DNA from: Paulownia fortunei
Taxonomy: Eukaryota; Streptophyta; Magnoliopsida; Lamiales; Paulowniaceae
Direction: 5' to 3'
NCBI GenBank assembly: GCA_019321725.1
Contig: CM033106.1
Location: forward strand, 31,732,118 to 31,796,117
Length of the DNA stretch: 64,000 nucleotides
Below, piece after piece: positions 48,316 to 61,416 of the stretch (positions are counted from its first letter, which is position 1; every line of letters starts with the position of its first letter). Under the pieces are notes generated by a model. It had not been told where the DNA came from. It saw only the letters and a program-made list of their open reading frames with translations, and made no database searches. Made by a program: the position numbers and the translations under genes.

Positions 48316-51300
48316 ATGGGCTCTTCCAAGAGGTTATTATTCTCTACTTTACTGCTCTTTATCACCATTTCTTCATTAAACTTCAGCTTCGCGCAGCAGC
48401 CCTTCCGCTGCAGCTCAGCCGGCGCCACCTGCAATGCTGTTGTCGATTATGTGTCCCCCAACGCTACCACTCTCTCCGCCATCAGAATCCTCTTCACCAT
48501 CAAGAACCTTCGCTCCATTCTTGGCGCCAACAACCTGCCCCTCTCCACCCCAGCCAACTTCTCCATCGCCGCCAACCAGACTATCAAGATTCCCTTCCCC
48601 TGCATCTGCAACAGCGGCACCGGAATATCCAACCGCCGCCCGAACTACACGGTGGTGGCCGGCGACGGGCTCTACCACATAGCGGCGGAGGTGTTTTCCG
48701 GCCTGGTAACCTTCCAAGAAATCCAGGCCGTTAATAATATAAGTGATCCCAACTTGATTGGGGTGGGGCAGATTCTGTGGATACCACTTCCTTGCAGCTG
48801 TGATGATGTGGACGGGCACAAGGTGGTGCACTATGGGCACGTGGTGGCGCCGGGAAGCTCGGTGGAGGGGATTGCTCAACAGTATAACACGTCACAGGAT
48901 ACGCTGCTGAGGCTCAATAATTTGACCAGTCCTCAAGCCCTTATGGCTGGGGCTGTTCTTGATGTTCCACTTAGAAGTACGTACATTTTCTTTTACACAC
49001 AACCACTCACTCTGTATACATATAGCAAATTAATTTTACAAAACTGATCTGGTAAATTATCTAAGTGCTTATTTTAATTATTTGCATTTGTTAGTGAGAT
49101 TAGAATTAAGTTTGCATAATCACCTGTTCGACTGTTGATAGTTAATAGAGGTCTGGAAAATGTTAGTTTCAATTGAAGATTGTGTCTAGGCAATGATGCT
49201 CCTGAGTAATAGTTTTTACCTACAATTGATTTCTCCTTTGCCCTTTATGAGGTGGTGAAACACAGGCTTCACCATTATAGGTAAAATAAAAATTTTAAAT
49301 ACCAGAGTCTACATACTAATATAAATTTGATGAGGTACATTCTCAAAATCTGCACTTTTTAAATCTCAAAGCCAGATAATTAACTTTGAAAACTTATCCC
49401 TTGACTAGCTCATCTTTTTGAGCATGGAATGTGAAAAGATAGTATTTATTGGGGGACGCGGAAAGCGTATACAATAGCTTGATGTTTGACAAAAAGGAAT
49501 CATTTGGGAACATTGGGGAAAATTTATTTGCGAGTTTTTAGTCATGATGTTTAAAGAGTTCCAAAGTTATGCAATTTTTTTCTTCCTTTCTTTGATTCTT
49601 TCTTCATCTTTCTGAGGGCACATGATGTTGAGTGGTTAATCCCTTCAATATGGAACTCAAGTCAGTCAAAACGGGATCATAAATGAACAACGTAGGACCA
49701 AAAAAACCCCGTGGATAGCTAGCCTTTTAATTTGTTACGTTTGGTAGTGACCCACATCTTTTTATTTTTAAGTCTATTACTCATGGGTTTAGCTTTGGGC
49801 TTTGAAGTCTGGGCTGGTGGTTCTACTGAATGAGTATAGGTGAGTGATGGCCTAATTGTCAAAGTATCAAGATTACATCCTACAACTAGCTCCTGTTTCA
49901 AAAGAAAAGTTACTGGAATAATCTTAAGTGAAGTATGTATTTCCTAAACCAATACACTCTCCTTAGGTCTCGTAAACATAACTATATGAACGAGACTTGC
50001 TTTCCGAAAATTCATGGCATAGCAGAGCATCTGTTTGAATGATGGAGGTTAGAGCGGTTATCTAGTCTAGACTCTCCCCGACCAATTATAAAAACTTCTC
50101 ATGGGAATATTCCTCTCTAAGCTGGAGCTAAGTTTGATGCTTTTAACTTATTAATTACGGGTAATAGATGCCAAGATAAATATTTTTCCTTAATGATTGA
50201 ATGGCGCCGTAGCTCCTGCTAAAATCAATGCTGTGTTAACAATCGTAAACAAGTCAATTGCTTTCAAGCTTGATCTTGTCTTTACGAGAGAGTTTGATGC
50301 CAAAAAGCTGTATATGAGGGATTGCAGTGGTGAAGGATGATGTTAATAGATTAAACAAAAAGTGATGGGAAATCTTTCTACAATAAGCTTGTACTATGCA
50401 TTAAATTGTGTGATTTTGATATTAGGCATAAGCATGATAGTATACTAGTACTTATCTTTATCTACCTATTGCTTGATGCATCTAGGCCCATTTAGCTATC
50501 GATAAATTTAGAATAGCATTTCATTGCAAGGCTATTAAAATGACCTTTTATACTGAGTAACAGATATTGATTTGTGTCCTTTCTGACAGCTTGTTCTTCA
50601 ATGGTAAACAATAATTCGGTGGACTACCCTTTACTCGTTGCGAATGGCACCTATCTTTTCACAGCTAACAATTGTGTAACGTGCAAGTGTGATGCTGCAA
50701 TGAACTGGATGTAAGTGGAGCAGGATAAAGTTTTTCTCTTCCCAAATTTTTCCAGCTGCTTACATTGGTAATCGGCCATTGTATCTTGTTTGTCTTGTCT
50801 TTGTTCCTTCTCATTTTTGGCTTATGTGCTCAGGTTACAATGCGAACCTTCCCAGATTAATCCATCATGTCCCCCAATCCGATGTGAGGGTTCAGAAAAC
50901 TTCTATCTTGGAAACACCACTTCCTCAGGTTGTAATCACACCACCTGTGCCTATGCTGGTTACAACCAAACGATTCTAACAACGGTAGCTTTGGAGTCAA
51001 CTTGTCCTGGTGGGTGTTATCACATCTTTGATGGTTTTATACATATCCTATTTTCTTAGTAATTACCTTGCTAAATAATTTAAGCATGCTAAATGTTAAA
51101 TAAAATTGAGATGTTTGTATCCTGCATAATTGCGTCTAGCTTAGTGTTTAAAAAGTTCCAATGGCACAATCAAACCTGAAAATGCTTCACTGAAGAAAGA
51201 ACTTATAGTATGGAATGTAATATAAGAGGAAACTATTTATATTTGTGTGCCTAAGAGTGGATCAGGATTTTTGTCTAGTTGCTGCATAATTATGGGATTG

Positions 51301-51991
51301 ATAAAATCACCCGTAGGAAAAATAGATCAACCTGCATATCTATAAAATTTGCAGGATCATATCAAATCACTCATTCAATAAGAAAGATATGGTTGATCTG
51401 CTTCAGAGTTGGTGTTGTAATAAATGATTTTTCTTCTTACTACCGTATGCCTAAGAGTGCTTAATTATTCCTTTGTTAGAGAGATTTCTATGTTGATCAG
51501 ATGAATGTTATGATGGATGGTTGTTGCTTTGCACTATACAATTTGAGGATACTGAACATTTCTGTTTACTAATTTAATTAATACAACTGTTGAAACAAAA
51601 GCATCCAACCATTTATATTTCCGCAGACACTTTGCCACTGCCCCTCAAGTATTTCGAGCAATAACTGGGATCGACTAGTTTACTTAGATATATCATGTTG
51701 GTTTTCAAACATGATCAGTGAAAGTAATGTAACATTGCTGGATAGTTGATCTTAATTGGTTTATATTAAAATTGTGACCGTTTCATTCCATCAGAGTACT
51801 AATTTACAACTTATTTTGTGGTGTTGGCGACAGCATCTGATAATAGATCATCTGCAATGAGCTTGCAAGGTTGGAGGTGGAATGAGCTTCTCATTTTTAT
51901 CCATATCATGGTGCTTTGTATTCCCTTTCTCTCAAGTGAGATAGTTTATAGCTGTAACCCTTTGGGAATTGTTGCTATTGTGTACTTATAA
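48316..51991 (+). CDS. LYM2: LysM-domain GPI-anchored protein, LYM2/CEBiP type
   Basis: Four exons join in phase: 48,316-48,976, 50,590-50,710, 50,834-51,009 and 51,834-51,991, encoding 371 residues. A signal peptide (about residues 1-26, ending FSFA) leads to an ectodomain with three LysM units. The CxC motifs separating them are visible (CIC at 96-98, CSC at 160-162). LysM2 begins at YTVVAGDGLYHIA. SILGANNLPL is shared with LYM2. NCVTCKC and several N-glycosylation sites follow. A hydrophobic tail suggests a GPI anchor with no kinase domain. LYM2/CEBiP proteins bind chitin oligomers at the cell surface; Arabidopsis LYM2 acts at plasmodesmata. Exon 1 is much GC-richer than its surroundings. 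The tail runs about 19 residues past the first hydrophobic block, longer than I expect. Confidence 0.92.
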
Positions 51992-53141
51992 GAGCATCGG
52001 ACATGATGTAATAATAACTTGCTCAGCTTTGTGTATTGGTACTCAGACCTATTCTCTTTGGACAAGACAAACGAGGAAATTTGTAATTCTTGTAAGGCTG
52101 GTTTTTCTATTTTGCTTTTGCACTATCTTTCTGCTCCTTTTTCATTTCCACTTGAGATTCTACAAATATTCAGGCAGGAATTGAAATGGTCATTTAGGAC
52201 ATGTTATAATTAACATATGCTTGCCCTTTAAATTAATCTTCATTTAGCTCTTACAATCTTATATTCTGATAAACCTGTTATATAAATTAATCGGATTTTG
52301 ATATATCAATCTCATGAATATAAATTAATTCTTATTCGACTTTTATTTTTCACAAAAACAAATGGCTTTCTAAGCTTTCATTTGGTTCGATTCTGGAGTA
52401 ATATGGGATCATGGGGTTAGTCCATCAATTTGATTTATTCATCCTAAGTTTAATCTAGAAAAAACAAAATTAAAGTAATAGTTGATTAAGATTGGCCATT
52501 CATCCCTCTTATTAAACGTATATACTTAATTTTTTAAGTACAAAATTAGGGAGCCATTTTATTCATACTCTAGCAGCTGGGATCCCAAAATTTACTGCTG
52601 TGGCAGCGTGATTTGGAGAAAACAACAAAAAGAAAGAAAATAAATAAATAAAGGATCGGGCAAATAATATGGAATATATAGGGTATTAACCGGCCGCCAG
52701 GCGTTTGAATTTAAAAACCCCGTGCCACCTCAAAACTGCGTTAGTAGTAAAGTACGAGGCATAAACCTCGGACTCAACCAAAACTGCCTGACAAACACTC
52801 GACGTCGATTAATTTATGCCGTCTCCTCCTGCACCATTCTGCGTATCTTCGCGGTCATCTTCTTCTTGCTTACCCCTTTTCTCTAACACCCCCAGAACCT
52901 TCTTTTGATATAATATTATTAGAATAACAAAGGTTAGAAAAGAATTCCTTAGTTTTTTTACTTCTTTTTGACCCTTTTCCTCCTGTTCTTTCATCTTTCT
53001 TGATTCCAGAATTATCCAAACCTGGAAATTATCTAGAAAATTTGTTTTCATATATTCATTCACTCTACTGTTTTGCTTTCTCTTTAGCAGTAAGAATTTG
53101 TAGGTATTTTGTGGAAGAAGTATAAAAAATTTGGAGCGAAT
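51992..53141. other. Intergenic interval between LYM2 and DTX45
   Basis: This 1.15 kb holds the LYM2 3' flank and the MATE gene promoter and 5' UTR. An ATG at 52,816 opens a 30-codon frame, described separately. No other gene is visible. Confidence 0.7.
52816..52908 (+). other. Upstream ORF or alternative head before DTX45
   Basis: A 30-codon frame starts MPSPPAPFCVSSRSSSSCL and stops at 52,908, 233 bp before the called start of the MATE gene and out of frame with it. It could be a uORF in the 5' UTR. Its Ser/Pro-rich, acid-poor composition is like a chloroplast transit peptide, so a spliced alternative first exon is also possible. I see no decisive donor. Confidence 0.3.
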
Positions 53142-54422
53142 ATGGTGGCCGCGCAACTGAGTGGTGGTGCCGCGGTTTCTTGCGGCTTATCGAGTAGGAG
53201 TAGCAAATGGGCTTTTTCGTCAACAAATTCGAAAGGGTTTCGCTGTTTTCTTGGAATGCGGAGAAATATTGATGGTGGCCGTGCTGGCGTATGTTCTTTG
53301 TCCTTGGACAGGGCAAAAGGGTTCTTGCCTTATCCTGTTATTCGTCAGAGGAAGCAGATTTTTCCAAGACTCAATAGTCAGTTAAGTTCGGATTGCGGCA
53401 TGCAATCTAATGATGTGGAGGAGAGCTCTGCTATTCAAAAAGCATGTGATCCCTCAAATTCAAGTGGAGGGCTTAAGTATGAATCTTTTCAATCTCATAG
53501 CTAGTTATTCCTAGTACGAACCCCTACATAATCCACGATAATTAAGAGAAATTGTGTGCTTGCGTGCATGGTACTTGTATCATTGAATGGTTGATTATGA
53601 GACAACAATTGTGCACTATCTTCATTGCTTATCCGCTTATTGTTTGTGATATATTTTGCCCCTAAATTTGCAATGGGGGAACTTCTTTTTAATGCAAAAA
53701 TTAAAAATATGTTACCATTGTTGATGATTTTGAGTTATATTATGTGTTTAGTGACATCGGTCTTATTAGTCATATGATCACATAATGCCTTATATCTTTC
53801 TATGCCAGTGAGGTGCCTTGTGTAATTGAAGAATTTACTCAAATTAATTATCTTTGTTTTCAGTGAGTTGAATGGAGCTGTTTCTTCTCAGATCAATGAA
53901 ATTAATGACAACTTGAGGGAAGTTTCTACCAGCACATCTCAATCAAAAGATGTTAGGCGCGAGCTTGTAATGCTGTCTTTACCAGCAATTGGCGGACAGG
54001 CCATTGAACCAATGGTGCAACTGATGGAGACTGCATATATTGGTCACTTGGGTAAGGTTGATTCTTTCATTTTCAAATTGGTTTTTGAGTTATGCAACGC
54101 CTGTGATTTTGTTTTTGTTCATTTCCTTTAAATACTAGTGCTTTGTTTTATTTTGTTTTTATCATCATTTAAACTTACTTTGTAATTCATTTAAGTTTAG
54201 GAATCTACTTTTGATATGACTGGAAGCATTGCATTTTATCAATTAGAAGGTTGATTTGGGAATAGCTTCATGAAATAACGAAATCTTTTGTGTTCCTGGT
54301 TAAAATCTTATGATCAAAGATCACTTGTCAGTGCTGAACTTTCATAATCGTAGCTCTTCACATGTTTGTATTTGCCATCACGGGCTTCATATATTCCTTT
54401 CTTCTTTTTTCCTGGACTTGTT

Positions 54423-54490
<68 letters not shown>

Positions 54491-57400
54491 AATGTTCTAA
54501 ATATGCTACCAGATTTTGAAAGCATTCTAATTCACCTTTCAATATGATAATTGAAACTATAGTTATCTTCTTTGATATTTTGTATCGCTTCCTCAAAAAA
54601 GCTGAAGAATTGTATCTTTCCTGAATAAAGTCCTTAGTAACCAATTTTCTGTTTTTCTGCTACTTCAGTAGCTGGTTATTAACTTGAAAATGAGATTTTC
54701 CCTTTTCCTTTTCTACCTCTCACTATTTTTCTGAATAGATCATATTTTATTTGTCTATTTTCCCCCCTGAACATATTTCTTATTTAGGTTCTGTGGAGTT
54801 GGCTTCTGCTGGTGTCTCCATATCACTCTTTAACATAATCTCGAAGCTTTTCAACATTCCCCTCCTCAGCGTTGCTACTTCTTTTGTGGCTGAAGACATT
54901 TCAAAGAATGCAAGCAGATTTTCCACATCAGGTAGATGTACAAGTGAGACTAGCCTATTTATTGTGATATATGTAATTTTCAGTTTATGAAGTCATGTAA
55001 GTCCATTTTGTTCAATTTTTATCTTTGAATTCTTGGGGATATTATTGTGTTGTTGAGAGGAACCTATCCATGGTGAACATTTTATTGATTCAGTAGAAAA
55101 GCTGCAGCTATCTTCAGTGTCCACAGCTTTGTTTTTAGCTGTTGGCATTGGCATCTTTGAAGCTATGGCCCTGTCTTTGGGATCTGGACCTCTTCTCAGT
55201 TTGATGGGCATATCACAGGTATGGATTTTAGATGCAGTGAAAAATCTAGATTTCTCTTCATTTCCTCGCATCTCATTTGATTTGCTTCTGGTGCTGTTGG
55301 CTACTTTGTGAATCATCGGAACCATCTACAATCCATGGTAGTTTCACATGCTGTTCTGCAATATGCATGGCCATTTTATTGCTCAGCATGAGAGGGTAAC
55401 TCATAAGTACCTCATGTATGCCTAGCAGTTAAAGACTAACTGACCGGCTTTGGTACTCTAATTTAGTTTTCATTTATCTTATGAAAGTTGTACGATTGTA
55501 CTCTTTATTCAAGTATTAATTGTAATCCAATCAAAGGTTTGGAGATTATTCACCTGTAGCCGCCCTCAAGGTCACAACAGAGTAACTTATCATTGTGCTA
55601 AGTTCCACCCTTAGTAATGAATTCATCGTTCCTTTGAGAAATTGGTCATATTTCGATTGGTTTTAATTTTTTGGAAGATGATTTTAGTAATAGTTCCTTG
55701 ATACTGGAATTTTGACACATCTTACAGTTTTATAAACATGGGTAGCCCAGGAAATCATTGTATCTTAAAGAAACAGTATTATCAAAACCCTTGATTACAA
55801 TTGTGCCAGGTAGCTGTTTGTTTCAGGTTAGATGCATTTCATGATTTAAGAATTAAAAAAAAATATAAAATTGATTGATTAATAATCAATCAAGTAATTT
55901 TTCAAAATTTTTTGGTAGTGTTTGACAATCAATCTCTTTTTGTCTGTGAACATTTACTGCTTCAAACCAAGCCAGGCCTCATTATTCTGTCACAATAAGT
56001 CGCACAGACATGAAGGGACATTCAAGTGCATGTGTTGTTATCTGGCACACAAGTACCATTTTCATGGACTTTTCCTTTAAAAGGTTTATTGCTATTGCAG
56101 GCTTCTTCCATGCGTGCTCCTGCACAACAATTTCTTATTCTGAGGGCTATTGGTGCTCCTGCTTTTGTTGTGTCTTTGGCACTTCAAGGCATTTTCCGTG
56201 GTTTCAAGGATACGAAGACCCCCGTAATTTGTTTAGGTAAGTTTTCAGGCTTTGAATTGTATCAAAGTAGGTTTACAGTTAAATTTTTATGATTGATGCG
56301 ATCCAGAACTGAAGAAAAACTGTATCAAAGGCCCCACTTCTTCCGCATTCTACCTCATATCTTCCTTTGAAGCATTTTGACTTCATAACACTCTTACACA
56401 GAAAAAGAAATTTGAGTTCGTTTCGTCTTTTGCTAATTGAGAACAAATTAATAGGTACATAAGTTCGTAAATATCATAATTTACCAAAAGGCCAATTTGT
56501 TCTTATCTTTAGTCATTTTTGAGATAGTAAGTGTTTATTATATTTCTTCATTGAAGACTTGGGAAGTCTAGGAATATAAAATTTCTCACATGTATGGAAA
56601 TGCAACCTTTTGTTTGGGGAAGATTGATATCTATTTCTTCTATTTGTTTTAGTAGTTTTATCTTATTTTTGGGTTGGGGACCAATATATCATGTATTGAA
56701 TCACTTGATTTAGGTAAAGGAATCAGTGATTAGCTATTAGGTATGTGCAACAGAGTGACTGAAGCCATGTTTATGAGAATTAAAGAGTTTTCCTATCTTT
56801 ATTGTGGAATTTTGGACCTAGCAAGTCAATCATTATTTTATATGACACCTTGTGTTATCAGTTTTGCTTCTGCTTGTGGTTATGCATCTCAACCTTCTTT
56901 GGATATTTTTACTTTTTTGAAAAAATGATATAACTTTTGCCTGCAGGTTTTGGAAATTTTACTGCTATATTTCTCTTTCCATTGTTTATGTATTATTGTC
57001 AGTTGGGTGTTTATGGAGCTGCCATTTCCACCGTTGTCTCTCAGTATGTATTCATACACTCTTCCCGTTTTCTTTCATTTGACTTTGTAATTTTGATCCT
57101 AGGTTCTAGTGTTTGGTGTTACTTGAATATTTTGTTCTGATGACATGTTCCTTATGTCAGATACATTGTCACCTTCTCAATGATTTTCCATCTTAATAAG
57201 AGAGCTGTATTGTTGCCTCCAAAACTTGGAGAACTGCAGTTTGGTAGTTATCTGAAATCGGGTAAGTATGTTGGTCATAATAGTGGCTTCAAATTTTTTT
57301 CTGTTCATTCTCTCGAAAATTGCATCTTGTAGTGATTATTATTATTTTTTTTGCTTTTTTGTAAATTTGAGTGATAATTGCCTCCCATGAGATGGATGCC

Positions 57401-60267
57401 TTTAATCCAGCTATTTTAGAGCCTGGATGCTGGTTCTTGGAGAATGATTCTGAACCTTAACCATGTAGAGCTCCGTAAAACTTCAACCAAATTGCACTTC
57501 CTTCATTGCAACTGATATGAAGCTATCCGCTTCTAGGTTCTGATTTTATCACATCTTATAAACTCGCACACAGCAGTTGTTTCTGAGACACGAAATTTCC
57601 ACTCAGTGATTGAAGGTATCATGCTGAAAATAATCCTCGCCTTTTGGTAAACTGTCTTCTCTCCTGTTTCTCACGTTCAAATCCAAGATTCTAACTTCCG
57701 CATGTCAAATTTCACTATATTAGAAATTGATTATACTCTTAAGATCATTCAATTTTTGTTATTAGTGGTCAGCATGATGGGGAAGGGACACGTTTGTCCC
57801 TATCATCACTAAATTACCCAAGCTTGTGATTAGTGTAACTTGTATTGGTTTCTTACATGAAGTTCATGACTTGCTACTTAATGCAAGATACCATGATTTG
57901 GAGTCAGCGAGCGAGCACAACAAATGTTATGACTTAGTGATCTGAATCTCTAATGCAGAAACCTCTATTCCTACATGTTAAACAGCAGTAACAGTATGAC
58001 AACAGTATAAGAGGTCACTGTATGCAGGTAACAAGAATATCCAAAATTTACCTGAAGTGTGCTTCCTTTGGAACAACTGAGGTCACTTTATTATTATGCT
58101 GACTTTGGCAGCTTCATCCTGAGAGTGTCTACTTTATTTTTGTTAAACTACCCTGTATGCTACTTTTTTTGGGAGAGAAAAGATACATGCTTAAGATTGA
58201 TGGCTTACTTCTAAATTAGGCATGCGGGGAAGGTTCAAATATTGATACATAGAATTGGCACCATAACGTTTCAATATGTTTCTTATTGTGTGCCATTGTC
58301 CTTTGGAATACCAAATACTGGTATCATCTTTTCCAGGATGCATTGTCCAACATCCAATTTTTTATTATTAGATTCTATGGTGTTTAGAGAAGTATATTGG
58401 TATATATGTTATTCAGTAAGTTTGGGATTGTTAGGTGGTTTTCTTATTGGGAGGACTCTTGCTGTTCTGCTGACTATGACACTTGGTACATCCATGGCGG
58501 CTCGTCAGGGACCTGTGGCAATGGCTGCTCATCAAATATGCTTACAAGTGTGGCTTGCTGTATCGCTTCTTACTGATGCACTTGCTGCATCAGCTCAGGT
58601 GATTTTTAAGGCTTTCACCTCTTTCTTTTGGCATTTTCTTTTCTCTGCTTGTGTTGTTTTACTTATGAAATCATCTAAATTGATCCATCCTGTTGACATA
58701 TGGCCAGACGTACACTTGATAGTTTTTAGAATAGACTGATTGAACATTCGTATTAGTTCTATTGTACTGCTTGCTTTGCAGACTATGCTTTATATTACTT
58801 ATTGTATGATATCAGTAGAATACTCTTCTACATAATATGATGTGCAGTAGAAGAATATTCTAAATGAGTTTCTTCAAAAAATCCTTCACAAAGTTGTTCT
58901 GCCAGGCCTGTGGCTGCATATATGTGCTAAAATTTTTGAAATTTATGGGCTTGTTTGATGCTGTTATATGCCTACTGCATTATTGCATGCTTCAAATAGT
59001 TTCTGGGTTTCCTTTGGACTCAAGATTTGGCTTTTCCAGGCCTTGATTGCCAGTTATATATCAAAAGATGATTACAGGACTGTGAGGGACATCACTCATT
59101 TCGTGTTAAAGGTAATTGTCACTATTGTTGTTTCCTTGTGCTTGGAGAGTGCTTCCTTCGAGTGGATTCTATTCTACAAGGAGGTCATTGTTCTTTCTGT
59201 TCACGATACATTTTCCTGATATTGCTTTATATTTTTCCAGATAGGTTTTATCACTGGTGTTTTCTTAGCTGTAGTTCTGGGCATTTCTTTTAGTTCTTTG
59301 GCTCCATTATTTACGAAGGACGTAGAAGTCCTGGGAATTGTTAGAACTGGTGTTCTGGTAAGTTAACCAGTGTGTTTCTGTTAGGTTTGTCGCCAATGCT
59401 GGCATTGCTGATTGTTTTCTAACTTGATTGTGTGGTATGTTGCAGTTTGTCAGTGCCAGCCAACCTATAAATGCTTTAGCTTTTATCTTCGATGGTCTCC
59501 ATTATGGTGTTTCCGACTTTCCTTATGCTGCATTTTCGATGGTATGCTTATAATGTGTTCTATTAAGTCATTGATCATCATACATGGGACAAAGCTTTGA
59601 TATTCATAGTTTTTAAAATGTAGATGCTGGTTGGGGCAATATCTTCAGCATTTTTGATATATGCTCCTACAGTCATTGGTCTTCCTGGTGTTTGGTCTGG
59701 CTTGACTCTCTTCATGGGACTTAGAATGGTGGCTGGATTTATCAGGTGAATTGGACAATTCAATGACAATGCTTTTATCAGTCAAAGTATAACTGCTTTT
59801 GTTATTTGTGAGGTTTGTTTTGGCTCTTAACAGTGATTCCTCCCAAATTGGCAATTTATTAATTTGTACAACTAGGAAATAATAAATAGGAAAGTGATAA
59901 TGGTTCTTGTTTGTCTTTCCTTCCTTTACTCTTCAAGGCTCTGGACATTGTTGTTCTCTTGTTTTAGCCAAATGAGGAGGTTTATTCTGTTAGGATGGAA
60001 TGCCAGCTAGATTTTTTAGACAAGATCTCAAGTGTGGAAGTTAAAAAATAAAAATTATGCATATTCATGTATTTTAATTGGCATGTTTGTTTTCAGTGCA
60101 ACTTATTGAGTATTTTCTTCTTTTCAGATTATTGCAACAAAAGGGTCCCTGGTGGTTCCTGCATGGCGATGTTAAAAAGGTCAAGGTTAGTAAGTTATGT
60201 TGTTTAAGTTGATTGAAAGTCTGTCGAATTGTGCTCCAGGGTTAGACTTTACTTATTGCAGGATTTC

Positions 60268-60317
<50 letters not shown>

Positions 60318-60943
60318 TGCGCATCTGTCTGTGTATACCTTCACTTGACAAATAAATATACACGTCTTTTAGAAACTTTGGAAATTTTCTTTTGCACCTT
60401 CCATACTCTCTAATAAAAGGCCTTCAGTTTGAGACCTGTGTCACTGCAGCTTTTGTGATTTTCCCGGTCTTTCCATGCCTCACACATACACAGACGCAGA
60501 GATATGTGAGTCTTAGGTGGATTTTCAGTCGTAAAGCCAAAGTTTCCATCTGATATATAATGAACATGGCCCCTATGTGTTGTATTTGAATTTCAACTGG
60601 TTGATGAGGTCTGCTTTGCACGTGTTCAAATTGTTTAGTTACTTTGGTATCTAAGATTGGTAGCATATAAGATTGTTTTGTTAAGGTGCTTAGTCAGGAG
60701 GGGACAAAGAACCTGACCTCCAATACATGAAAATCAAAAGAAAACTAAAAGATGCATAAATCAGTGGCCTACGGAAATAAAATTAAACTTAGTCTAAACT
60801 TTGTTTTCTGCTTAAGACAAAGGTATTTTAACTCGAATTTTGATTTTGTACTTGTGCTGCCATATTTTCAGTTTCAGTTTCTAGTCCTAAATTATCGAAT
60901 CTTGTTTGACTTTCAGCTATTTGGCTGTGAAGTTGAGATGTGA
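53142..60943 (+). CDS. DTX45: Plastid MATE transporter, DTX45-like
   Basis: Fourteen exons join in phase: 53,142-53,476, 53,864-54,051, 54,788-54,931, 55,094-55,218, 56,101-56,236, 56,947-57,043, 57,161-57,261, 58,435-58,598, 59,040-59,111, 59,241-59,357, 59,446-59,541, 59,624-59,745, 60,128-60,185 and 60,917-60,943, encoding 593 residues. The first 100 residues are Ser/Arg-rich and lack acids early, as in a plastid transit peptide. Two MatE repeats follow, with ELVMLSLPAIGGQA, SKLFNIPLLSVATSFVAED, LQGIFRGFKDTKTP, MAAHQICLQVWLAVSLLTDA and FIFDGLHYGVSDF. These mark the plastid clade that includes DTX45 and EDS5. MATEs are cation-coupled exporters; substrate unknown here. If the last donor is skipped, the protein would end about 8 codons later with different residues. 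Confidence 0.92.
54425..54487. repeat. Long GA microsatellite in DTX45 intron 2
   Basis: About 31 uninterrupted AG units occur in the 736-bp intron 2. It is the longest perfect repeat in the window and probably highly polymorphic. Confidence 0.95.
60276..60315. repeat. GT microsatellite in DTX45 intron 13
   Basis: About 20 TG units occur 90 bp beyond the exon 13 donor. Confidence 0.95.
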
Positions 60944-61416
60944 AGGATTCGCAGGAATTTTGCAGCCCCAACAACTAATAGAGCCCTGGAAAACAGTTGA
61001 CTTACCAGATCATCATCCTTCGGCAGCTCGGACTCAGATTTGCCTGAGCTGCCAGTGATTGGTACTTTGTCCAGAAATGACAAAGTGGAAATACTTTCCT
61101 CTACCCATCTTTGGGTGATCTTGGGGTGGGGGGTTGGGGAATTGGATGTTGAGGTTCATTATCTTGGAATTGCCTGTAAATTCACAAATTTTGCTAAGTA
61201 AAGCTTCAGTTTGACGTAATGTTTTGATTTAATTTTGTTTGTGGTTTTGTGGTGTTTGAAAATGCACAGCTCCTGTATCTAGCATGACATTCTTGCGGGT
61301 TCCCACAACACTCTTGAATTAGATAAAGAATCGAACACCTCAACACCCTAACAAAATGTTAGTAGAGAATCTTTAGACTGTTATTCTTATAGACAATGAG
61401 AGAAACCGATACATAG
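60944..61416. other. Convergent 3' interval between DTX45 and the FMO gene
   Basis: Only 473 bp separate the two facing stop codons, so both 3' UTRs must fit here and may overlap. No gene or repeat is visible. Confidence 0.75.

Noticed and set aside
48415..48879. Long frame antisense to LYM2 exon 1
   Set aside because: It is a shadow of the GC-rich coding exon; the sense strand carries the signal peptide and LysM motifs.
53109..53141. Eleven-codon N-terminal extension of DTX45
   Set aside because: Its first codon is TTG, not ATG; the first true ATG in frame is 53,142.
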